This document shows positions 23,574-30,502 of a stretch of DNA of 64,000 bases, in pieces. Position 1 is the first letter of the stretch. Every line of letters begins with the position of its first letter. Location of the stretch: contig CAMUML010000004.1 in NCBI GenBank assembly GCA_947089855.1, positions 56,376 to 120,375 of the forward strand, given 5' to 3'. Position numbers and translations under genes: made by a program. The stretch is from an uncultured Eubacterium sp. GTDB lineage: Bacteria; Bacillota; Clostridia; Lachnospirales; Lachnospiraceae. The notes under the pieces are model-generated. The model was given only the letters and a program-made list of their open reading frames with translations. It ran no database searches and was not told the origin of the DNA.

Positions 23574-26500
23574 TTATCGTCCGCTTAACTGTTTATATTC
23601 TTCCAGCCGAAGCGCCGCATCCTGCTTTGTTTTCTCAAACAGTTCCGCTGCACGCTGCGGGAACTGGCGGGCAAGTGCGGAGTAACGCACCTGGCCTGAC
23701 AAAAATTCATCAAAATCCCCGGTTGGGTCTTTGGAATCCAGTGTAAATGGGTTTTTCCCTTCTTTCATTAAATCCGGATGGTACCGGTATAGCTGCCAAT
23801 AGCCTGCCGCTACGGCCTGCGCCATATTTTCCATGCTTTTGCCCATGCCGGTTTTTAATCCGTGGCTGATGCACGGCGCATAGGCAATGATCAAAGACGG
23901 CCCTTTGTAGCTTTCCGCTTCCCGTATGGCTTTTAAGGTCTGGTTTTTATCCGCGCCCATTGCAATTTGGGCTACGTAAATATTCCGGTAAGCCATCATC
24001 ATCCGGCCCAGGTCTTTTTTGCCGGACGGTTTGCCAGCGGCTGCAAATTTCGCAACTGCCCCGGCCGGTGTCGATTTGGACGCCTGCCCGCCGGTATTGG
24101 AATAGATTTCGGTATCAAATACAAGCACATTGACGTCTTCTCCGCTGGCCAGCACATGGTCCAGCCCGCCATAGCCTATATCGTAGGCCCATCCGTCGCC
24201 GCCGATCATCCAGATCGACCGCTTCACCAGATAGTCCTGTTTCTTTTTGATCTCCTCCAAAAGCTGCCGCTTTTGCGGCAGGCCCTCCTCTGGCAGCTGC
24301 TCCGGCGTCATCCCCTGGAAGATTTCTATAATCTCATCCGATACTTTGCGGGACGCTTCCCCGTCTTCCCGCACCACAAGCCATTGCTCAAAGGCTTCTT
24401 TTAAACGCGGCGGGATGGCATCCAGCCCTCCTTTTAACAGCTCCCGGATATTGCGCTCGATGCCGTCGCGTATCTGGCGCACGCCTAGAAACATACCATA
24501 CCCATATTCCGCATTATCCTCAAACAAGGAATTTGCCCAGGACGGGCCTTGCCCTTTATGGTTGCACGTATAGGCAGTCGTCGGCGCAGATGCGCCCCAG
24601 ATCGAAGAACACCCAGTTGCATTTGCGATCATCATACGGTCGCCAAATAACTGCGTAACCAGCTTGATATAAGCCGGTTCCCCGCACCCTGCACAGGCGC
24701 CGGAAAATTCCATCAGTGGCTGTTTGAACTGGCTTTCTTTTACCGTTGTGCCTGCAAATAAACTGCCTTTGTCGGAAACCTGGCTGGCTGCATAGCTCCA
24801 GTTTGGCACCTGCACCGCAGCCTGCGGCGCGAAATCTTTCATTACAAGCGCTTTTGGCTTTGCCGGGCAGACATCGGCACAGTTCCCGCATCCCGTACAG
24901 TCCATCGTACTGACCTGCACACGGAACGCATAGGGCTCCAGCCCCTTGCCCTTCGCCGGCTTTGTAACAAATGTTTCCGGTGCCGCCGCTTTTTCCTCCT
25001 CTGTCAGCAGGATCAGGCGCACGCAGGAATGCGGGCAGATATAGGAACACTGGCCGCACTGGATACAGGCCTTTTCATTCCACTCCGGTACCGTTACTGC
25101 AATCCCGCGTTTTTCATAAGCTGAGGTCCCATTTGGGAATGTCCCGTCTTCAATGCCCTTAAATGCACTGACTGGCAGCTTGTCGCCTTCCTGGCGGTTC
25201 ATTGGCCGCATGATTTCAGCTACAAACTGAGGCTCCTTGCCGCTTTCGCCAAACGCCTGCGCGCATTCGTCCCCTTTCAAATCCTTCCAATGGGCAGGCA
25301 CCTCGACCTTAACCAGGTCTGTAAACCCATGTTCGACCGCCTTATGGTTCATCTCGATCACTGCATCGCCCTTTTTGCCATAAGCTTTCGTGATCGCTTC
25401 TTTTAAATATTTTTTTGCATCTTCTACTGGCAAAATATTGGCCAGCTTAAAAAACGCACCCTGCATAATCATATTGATACGGTTTCCAAGGCCAATCTCC
25501 TGCGCCATTTTTACCGCGTTGATGCAGTAAAAATGAATGCCTTTTTCTGCAATTTCCCGCAGCATCTTATGTGGCAACATGTCTTCCAGTTCACTGCTGT
25601 CCCACATACAGTTTAGCACAAACGTACCGCCCTGCTTTAAGCCCGCCAGCAGGTCGTAGTTACGCACAAACGACTGGTTATGGCAGGCAATATAATCGGC
25701 TTCGTCTATTAAATACGCCGACTTGATCGGCTCATCGCCAAACCTTAAATGCGAGGTTGTAAGCCCGCCGGACTTTTTGGAGTCGTATGCAAAATAAGCC
25801 TGCACGTACTTTTGGGTGTGTTCTCCGATAATCTTAACCGCCTGCTTGTTGGCGCCAACCGTCCCATCGGAACCCAGACCCCAAAACTTGCAGCGTACCG
25901 TGCCTTCTTTTTCCGCCACCAGTTTGCCTTCCGACGGGAGGGAAGTATGGGTGACATCGTCATGGATACTGATCGTAAACCTATCCTTTGGCTGCTGTAA
26001 TTTTAAATTGTCAAAGACTGCTTTTATATCCGCCGGTACCGTATCTTTTGAACCAAGCCCAAAACGCCCGCCGACTACTAACGGTGCATTTTCCTGTCCG
26101 TAAAAAGCATTCCTGACATCCAGGTACAACGGTTCGCCTGGAGCGCCAGGCTCTTTGGTGCGGTCTAAAACAGCGACCCGCTTTACCGTTTTCGGCATGG
26201 CCGCAAGAAAATGCCCGATGGAAAACGGACGGAACAAATGGACTTCCACCAGCCCGTATTTTTCCCCTTTTGCATTGAAATAGTCGACCGTTTCTTCGAT
26301 CGTGCCACAGACAGAGCCCATTGCCACAATGACCGATTCCGCATCCTTCGCCCCGTAATACTGGAACAGGCCATATTCCCGGCCAGCCAGTGCGCCAACC
26401 TTTTGCATATAATCTTCCACGATCGGGACGATTGCTTCGTAAAACGGGTTGCAGGCTTCCCTTGTCTGAAAATAAATATCCGGGTTTTGGGCCGTACCCC

Positions 26501-27146
26501 TGGTGACCGGGTGGTTCGGGGAAAGCGCGCGTGCGCGGAATGCTTCCAGCGCCTGCTGGTCAAGCAGCCCCGCCATGTCTTCGTATGACAGCGCCTCTAT
26601 TTTTTGCACTTCATGCGATGTGCGGAAGCCGTCAAAAAAATGGATAAACGGCAGCCGCCCTTTAATCGCCGCCAAATGCGCAACCGCCGCCAAATCCGCC
26701 GCTTCCTGTACCGAACCAGACGCCAGCATCACGCAGCCGGTCTGCCTTGCCGCCATGACATCCTGGTGGTCGCCAAAAATATTCAGCGCCTGGGCCGCGA
26801 TCGCACGCGCACTGACATGAAAAACACCCGGAAGCAGCTCCCCGGATATTTTGTACATATTTGGGATCATTAAAAGCAGGCCCTGCGAAGCGGTAAATGT
26901 CGTTGTCAGCGCCCCTGCCTGGAGCGAACCATGAAACGCACCGGAAGCCCCTGCTTCTGACTGGAGCTGGGCCACCCTTACCTCCTGCCCAAAGATATTT
27001 TTCCTGCCGTTTGCCGCCCACTCGTCCACGACTTCGGCCATTGTAGAAGACGGCGTAATCGGATAAATTGCCGCTACGTCCGTAAACGCATATGCAGTAT
27101 AAGCTGCCGCCGTATTGCCGTCTACGGTCATTGTAATTTTTCCCAT
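23574..27146 (-). CDS. nifJ: Pyruvate:ferredoxin (flavodoxin) oxidoreductase
   Basis: A homodimeric-type PFOR of about 1190 residues, oxidising pyruvate to acetyl-CoA and CO2 with reduction of ferredoxin; central to fermentative metabolism. Domains in order: pyrimidine-binding TPP domain (YAFTDVAAIYPITPSSTMAE), transketolase C-like part, gamma domain with FWGLGSDGTVGANKQA, EKR region, two 4Fe-4S motifs (CIQCGQCSYICPHSC, CTGCGNCADVCP), then the TPP pyrophosphate domain with proximal cluster cysteines (GACAGCGEPAY, NATGCSSIWGA, GGDGWAYDIGYGG). The chosen ATG has GGAGG 8 bp upstream; the frame is open 17 codons further but with no better start. Co-transcribed with the small DUF3787 gene 13 bp upstream. 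Confidence 0.97.
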   Translation of the reverse strand: MGKITMTVDGNTAAAYTAYAFTDVAAIYPITPSSTMAEVVDEWAANGRKNIFGQEVRVAQLQSEAGASGAFHGSLQAGALTTTFTASQGLLLMIPNMYKISGELLPGVFHVSARAIAAQALNIFGDHQDVMAARQTGCVMLASGSVQEAADLAAVAHLAAIKGRLPFIHFFDGFRTSHEVQKIEALSYEDMAGLLDQQALEAFRARALSPNHPVTRGTAQNPDIYFQTREACNPFYEAIVPIVEDYMQKVGALAGREYGLFQYYGAKDAESVIVAMGSVCGTIEETVDYFNAKGEKYGLVEVHLFRPFSIGHFLAAMPKTVKRVAVLDRTKEPGAPGEPLYLDVRNAFYGQENAPLVVGGRFGLGSKDTVPADIKAVFDNLKLQQPKDRFTISIHDDVTHTSLPSEGKLVAEKEGTVRCKFWGLGSDGTVGANKQAVKIIGEHTQKYVQAYFAYDSKKSGGLTTSHLRFGDEPIKSAYLIDEADYIACHNQSFVRNYDLLAGLKQGGTFVLNCMWDSSELEDMLPHKMLREIAEKGIHFYCINAVKMAQEIGLGNRINMIMQGAFFKLANILPVEDAKKYLKEAITKAYGKKGDAVIEMNHKAVEHGFTDLVKVEVPAHWKDLKGDECAQAFGESGKEPQFVAEIMRPMNRQEGDKLPVSAFKGIEDGTFPNGTSAYEKRGIAVTVPEWNEKACIQCGQCSYICPHSCVRLILLTEEEKAAAPETFVTKPAKGKGLEPYAFRVQVSTMDCTGCGNCADVCPAKPKALVMKDFAPQAAVQVPNWSYAASQVSDKGSLFAGTTVKESQFKQPLMEFSGACAGCGEPAYIKLVTQLFGDRMMIANATGCSSIWGASAPTTAYTCNHKGQGPSWANSLFEDNAEYGYGMFLGVRQIRDGIERNIRELLKGGLDAIPPRLKEAFEQWLVVREDGEASRKVSDEIIEIFQGMTPEQLPEEGLPQKRQLLEEIKKKQDYLVKRSIWMIGGDGWAYDIGYGGLDHVLASGEDVNVLVFDTEIYSNTGGQASKSTPAGAVAKFAAAGKPSGKKDLGRMMMAYRNIYVAQIAMGADKNQTLKAIREAESYKGPSLIIAYAPCISHGLKTGMGKSMENMAQAVAAGYWQLYRYHPDLMKEGKNPFTLDSKDPTGDFDEFLSGQVRYSALARQFPQRAAELFEKTKQDAALRLEEYKQLSGR

Positions 27147-27159
27147 TCCTGCCCCCTCC

Positions 27160-27423
27160 TTACAGCTTGCTTCCGTCGTCCACCCATTCCTTTGCATGTT
27201 CCACAGCGCTGGCCGATGGGATCGTAACGTTTGTTTTTGGCGCCAGGCAGCCCTTGCCTGCCCAGGCAGCGGTTGATTCGTTGTCTGTCCTGGCCGTTGC
27301 CAGGATACGCTGGTTGTGTGTACCAGTTAATGCATGGCTTTTGGATGTGCCTGCACCTGTACCAGTACTTATAGCCCCAGTATAGCCTTTTCCTGTATTT
27401 GTATGGTTGTTTTCCATGTTCAT
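27160..27423 (-). CDS. DUF3787-like small protein
   Basis: An 87-residue polar protein. The C-terminal half (AAWAGKGCLAPKTNVTIPSA followed by SAVEHAKEWVDDGSKL) resembles DUF3787, a short clostridial domain with the pattern TAAWA...P.S.VSIPS...V..AKEWVD. The N-terminal half is rich in Asn, Thr and Gly. I chose the ATG with GGAAAGGAA about 8 bp upstream, 13 codons into the open frame. It lies 13 bp upstream of nifJ, so a link to PFOR expression or assembly is possible but unproven. Confidence 0.6.
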   Translation of the reverse strand: MNMENNHTNTGKGYTGAISTGTGAGTSKSHALTGTHNQRILATARTDNESTAAWAGKGCLAPKTNVTIPSASAVEHAKEWVDDGSKL

Positions 27424-27449
27424 GTGTATATTCCTTTCCTTATGAGGTA

Positions 27450-27589
27450 TTTTATACTGCACACCAGTTAAATTTACAGTATAACCCGACTTGCAGGCCG
27501 CCAGACAGGCACTTTCTTCGTTACATTACTGTAAATTCTGGCGGCCCGCAGTATAAAACATTCCGGTTTTGTTTAGTGTAACCGGAATG
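27450..27589. repeat. Nested inverted-repeat region upstream of the nifJ operon
   Basis: Three overlapping inverted repeats occur: TTTTATACTGC (27450-27460) with GCAGTATAAAA (27548-27558), CCAGTTAAATTTACAGTA (27464-27481) with TACTGTAAATTCTGG (27527-27541), and GGCCGCCAG (27496-27504) with CTGGCGGCC (27538-27546). A separate hairpin CATTCCGGTT/AACCGGAATG spans 27559-27589. The 110-bp unit could be a second type of small palindromic repeat or a structured leader of the DUF3787-nifJ transcript. No target duplication was found at its ends. Confidence 0.6.
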
Positions 27590-27645
27590 GAATGGAATAT
27601 GCGCAGCTGGGGCAGGTTTTTGGCAAATCACTATGCCTGCCACTG

Positions 27646-27698
27646 CAAGTAAAAAAGCCTGTTTTGTCGGCAAACGGCAAAACAGGCTTTTTTACTTG
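27646..27698. terminator. Strong two-way terminator after the blaI-blaR1 operon
   Basis: A perfect 21-bp inverted repeat (27646-27666 and 27678-27698) with GC core GCCTGTTTTG and A/T-runs on both sides, giving a rho-independent terminator in both directions. It lies just past the last gene of the blaI operon. Confidence 0.92.
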
Positions 27699-27711
27699 TA
27701 GTTTTATTTTT

Positions 27712-28446
27712 TTATACCCGGTAATCAAACGGGCGGTACCACATCACATCCATATCTTCACTACGGAACACGGCTGAACCAGGCGCCCCTTCCTGCTGCT
27801 TTTGCGCCTTCTGCGCATCCAAGGCGGCCTGCGCCTCTGCTTTTTGCTGGCGCAGCTTCTCCATCGTTTCCTCCTGGAACTGCTCTACGGCATCCTCTGT
27901 GGCCAAGCTGCCTGTGGCCGCTTCCAAATCCTCTTTTTCTTCCTCCATCTGGCTGTCTGCGGCTTCTTCCAGTTCTTCTGCCGTTTCCTCAAGCACTTCT
28001 TCGGTGATTTCCTCGACGGTTTCTTCCAGCTCTTCGAGAAGTTCGTCCATAAGCCCTTCGTTTTCTTCGGTGCCCATTGCTTCTTCGGCCATATCCTCGC
28101 GGCGTTCTTCCGGTGTCTTCGGAGCTGCCTCCTCGGCTGCTTTGGCAATCTTTTCGCCGATTTCTTTGGCTTCGTCCAGGATATGCGACATCTGGCTGTT
28201 ATTAAACTGTTTCTTTGCAGCCGCTATCTGGTCTTCATAGGAATGGAACATTTCCAGCTTCCTGGCAATCTCTTCCAGGCTGGAACACTGCATATTTTTC
28301 AGGTTTTCTTTTTGTTTTTCAAAAAAATCTACCTGGCCCATGCATTGCTGCTGGCGTTCCATCCGGTCCTGCGTGCTTTTCATGCTGCCCATCCCGGCCA
28401 TGCCGTTCAAAAACGGATTCGTAACCGCCTGCATATTAACATTCAT
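27712..28446 (-). CDS. Acidic coiled-coil protein of unknown function
   Basis: A 244-residue protein I do not recognise. Residues 1-40 are Met/Asn/Gly-rich (MNVNMQAVTNPFLNGMAGMG); a charged helical part follows (to about 110), then a strongly Glu-rich stretch (about 135-185, repeats of EELEETVEE type) and a Gln/Ala-rich helix (QQKAEAQAALDAQKAQKQQ), ending YRPFDYRV. No signal peptide or membrane segment is seen. The ATG with GGGAGG 8 bp upstream was chosen over in-frame starts that overlap blaR1. It is the last gene of the blaI-blaR1 operon, 20 bp after blaR1, so it may be regulated by BlaI. Confidence 0.6.
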   Translation of the reverse strand: MNVNMQAVTNPFLNGMAGMGSMKSTQDRMERQQQCMGQVDFFEKQKENLKNMQCSSLEEIARKLEMFHSYEDQIAAAKKQFNNSQMSHILDEAKEIGEKIAKAAEEAAPKTPEERREDMAEEAMGTEENEGLMDELLEELEETVEEITEEVLEETAEELEEAADSQMEEEKEDLEAATGSLATEDAVEQFQEETMEKLRQQKAEAQAALDAQKAQKQQEGAPGSAVFRSEDMDVMWYRPFDYRV

Positions 28447-28466
28447 AGTTCTCCCTCCCATCTTGA

Positions 28467-29750
28467 TTACAATAAATACTTTAAGATAAACATCGCCGTC
28501 TGGTCTGCAAGCTCCCACTTGCCCAACAAGGAAACCTTAGCCGGGTCTGCCCTTTGGACCAGCGCAACCTGCCCGCCGCCGCCCACGCCTGGCACTTTCA
28601 TAATCGTTCCATATCCAAAATACACACAGTCCCCTTTCAGCCTGTATTTGCAGACAAGCTTTTGAAACTCGCCGCTGCTGATATGGAACTCCCCGTCCGA
28701 TACTTCTGCCCGGATGCCTTCTGCGGCCAGGTCATAGGTAAGCGGATGCAGCGTTTCATCGTATACCGAAATATCTTCCAGCCTGGTGTACCTGGGGTAA
28801 GACGTAGCGGCAATCGCTGCCACGCCAAGGCAAAACGCCAGGTTTGCCGCGATATGCAGCCGCCGTTTTTTCTTTTGATAGGCTGCCAATGCGCCTTTCC
28901 CCTGGCGGATTGCCCCAAGCAGTTCCAGCCGCCGTTTTAACACGGCAAAATTATCCGTAGCAAACGTAGTCATGGCCCCTGCGCCGTACTGCACCTGCCC
29001 GTTCTTTTGGCTGGCAGCAAGCGCCTTTAATAAAATGCCGCCGTATTCATATACGGACAGCCCTCCAAGCGCCACAGCGCCTTCATCGCTGCTGTACTCC
29101 ATATTTTCCCGCAGCCTGCGGTCGCACAGGTAGACCATCGGGTGTACCCACCAGATGACCTTTAAAAATGCGAAAACCGACAACAGCCAGACATGGCCCA
29201 GGCGGATATGCAGCACTTCATGGGAAAGGACTGCTGCAAATTCTTCTTTGGATAAGGACTGCTTCCAGGCTTTTGGAACCGCAATAAACGGTTTTCCTAC
29301 ACCGCCTGCAAACGGCCCGCCTGCCCCGTCCCATAAATAAACCTGTATCTGCGGCCGTCCGCCCCGTCCGGCCAGATACCGCCTTAGATTGGCCGGATAT
29401 TCGGATTGGGGCAGGCGCGGCATCGATTCCACATACCGGCGCAGCCGCATATGGGCCGCCAAAGACCGTACTGCCAGCAAACCGGCTACCCCAAAATAAC
29501 AGGCCGCTGCTTCCATCGTTAGCTTACTGTTAATAAGGTTGCTAAACCACGGGAACTTTCCGGTAAAAAAGATTTTCGAGTAATCCATAAAAAACGCCAG
29601 CGGGACAAGGCTTAACAGCCAAAGCTTCCCCCTCCAGCGGCGGTTCCCTGCTGCCCTGCTGGCAATCAGCGCAGCCGCCATGAAAAAGGTGGCGGCTTCC
29701 ATAGTACGTAATACTTTCATCATGCTGTAGACTAAAATAAATTTAACCAT
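28467..29750 (-). CDS. BlaR1/MecR1-type M56 membrane metalloprotease
   Basis: A 427-residue antirepressor-like protease. Membrane helices lie at about 10-30, 42-60, 80-98 and 183-200, with one more near 300-320. LSHEVLHIRLGH contains the zinc site HExxH (His177, Glu178, His181), and YSSDEGAVAL the downstream acidic ligand. In known systems this protease cleaves the BlaI repressor on sensing a signal. The usual C-terminal penicillin-binding sensor domain of about 250 residues is absent; only about 110 residues follow the last helix, so the signal is probably not a beta-lactam bound in the classic way. It is 15 bp after blaI. Confidence 0.85.
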   Translation of the reverse strand: MVKFILVYSMMKVLRTMEAATFFMAAALIASRAAGNRRWRGKLWLLSLVPLAFFMDYSKIFFTGKFPWFSNLINSKLTMEAAACYFGVAGLLAVRSLAAHMRLRRYVESMPRLPQSEYPANLRRYLAGRGGRPQIQVYLWDGAGGPFAGGVGKPFIAVPKAWKQSLSKEEFAAVLSHEVLHIRLGHVWLLSVFAFLKVIWWVHPMVYLCDRRLRENMEYSSDEGAVALGGLSVYEYGGILLKALAASQKNGQVQYGAGAMTTFATDNFAVLKRRLELLGAIRQGKGALAAYQKKKRRLHIAANLAFCLGVAAIAATSYPRYTRLEDISVYDETLHPLTYDLAAEGIRAEVSDGEFHISSGEFQKLVCKYRLKGDCVYFGYGTIMKVPGVGGGGQVALVQRADPAKVSLLGKWELADQTAMFILKYLL

Positions 29751-29765
29751 GCTGCTGCAGTCGCC

Positions 29766-30155
29766 CTAACTTTCCTTTTTTAACTTTTCTACTATATCTT
29801 CGAGTTCTTGGAGCTGTTCCTTGCTTAACTGCGACTTTTCCAAAAAACTTGCTACTGCAAGTGTGGAATCCCCGCCAAAATAATGCCGTACAAACCGTTC
29901 CTGCTTTTCCCTCAAGCATGACTCTTTGGACTTTACAACATAATAATGGTAAATCCGGGCATCTTTTTCATCCACTTCATACCCGATCACCCCCTTCGCC
30001 AACAGGCGGTTGATCAGTACCCGTATCGTCCGTGCCGTAACCTTTAACGTACCTTCTAATTTCTGGATGATTTCAGATGCCGTAATCTTTTTATCCGAGT
30101 TCCAGATGACCTCCATTACAAGCCATTCTGTTTCACTTGGTGTTGTTTCCTTCAT
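29766..30155 (-). CDS. BlaI/MecI/CopY family transcriptional repressor
   Basis: A 129-residue winged-helix repressor: ETEWLVMEVIWNSDKKITASEIIQKLEG, then a second helix pair TARTIRVLINRLLAKGVIGYEVD and a C-terminal dimerisation helix bundle. It would repress its own operon until BlaR1 cleaves it. GGAGGGGG precedes the ATG. A dyad ATGTTTATGAACAT lies in the promoter upstream and is a likely operator. Confidence 0.9.
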   Translation of the reverse strand: MKETTPSETEWLVMEVIWNSDKKITASEIIQKLEGTLKVTARTIRVLINRLLAKGVIGYEVDEKDARIYHYYVVKSKESCLREKQERFVRHYFGGDSTLAVASFLEKSQLSKEQLQELEDIVEKLKKES

Positions 30156-30192
30156 AGGGCCCCCTCCTGCTTACTGTCAGGTGTCCTTGCTT

Positions 30193-30219
30193 ATTATATC
30201 GGTTTATGTTCATAAACAT
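30193..30219 (-). promoter_or_regulatory. blaI promoter and candidate BlaI operator
   Basis: On the minus strand TATAAT (30193-30198) lies about 40 bp before blaI. The dyad ATGTTTATGAACAT (30206-30219) occupies the spacer and would block polymerase when bound. Confidence 0.5.
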
Positions 30220-30255
30220 TGAACCGCAAGGCAACATTTTATTTTCATATTTTTA

Positions 30256-30381
30256 CTACGCTAGCTTCCATTGTTTTCCCATATTGATTCCATCGTCCAC
30301 CATGCGCATGCACTGTGCCAGCCTGGCATCCAAATCCGCCATATAATGGACATCTGGCCTGCAACCTGCGCTAACGCCCAT
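30256..30381 (-). CDS. Possible 41-residue ORF, doubtful
   Basis: A short frame MGVSAGCRPDVHYMADLDAR continuing to GINMGKQWKLA, with AGGGG 11 bp before the ATG. It is not recognised. It could be a small gene or the end of a gene cut by the mobile element at 30430, whose reading frame runs into it. No homology can be claimed. Confidence 0.2.
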   Translation of the reverse strand: MGVSAGCRPDVHYMADLDARLAQCMRMVDDGINMGKQWKLA

Positions 30382-30421
30382 ACCATCCGCTTCCCCTCTT
30401 TCCTGCGCTCCGCAGCCGGCA

Positions 30422-30500
30422 ATTGCCGGGTTACTATTTACAGCCTCATAACTTAGAATATTTGTCAAGAACAAATGGCTGTGAATAGTAACATTGCCGG
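30422..30500. mobile_element. Miniature inverted-repeat element, copy 2 (63 bp plus 8-bp target duplication)
   Basis: The element is 30430-30492, with ends GTTACTATTTACAGCC and GGCTGTGAATAGTAAC (one mismatch). ATTGCCGG flanks it on both sides (30422-30429, 30493-30500). Its reverse complement is nearly identical to the left 64 bp of copy 1 (613-676), so it corresponds to the first module alone, without the hairpin module. The right duplication ends 2 bp from the transglutaminase stop codon. Confidence 0.85.
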
Positions 30501-30502
30501 TT

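Noticed and set aside
27802-28665. A 287-codon plus-strand frame opposite the acidic coiled-coil gene
   Set aside because: Its Phe/Leu-rich translation is the reverse of GAA/GAG-rich codons; no ribosome site and no family resemblance.
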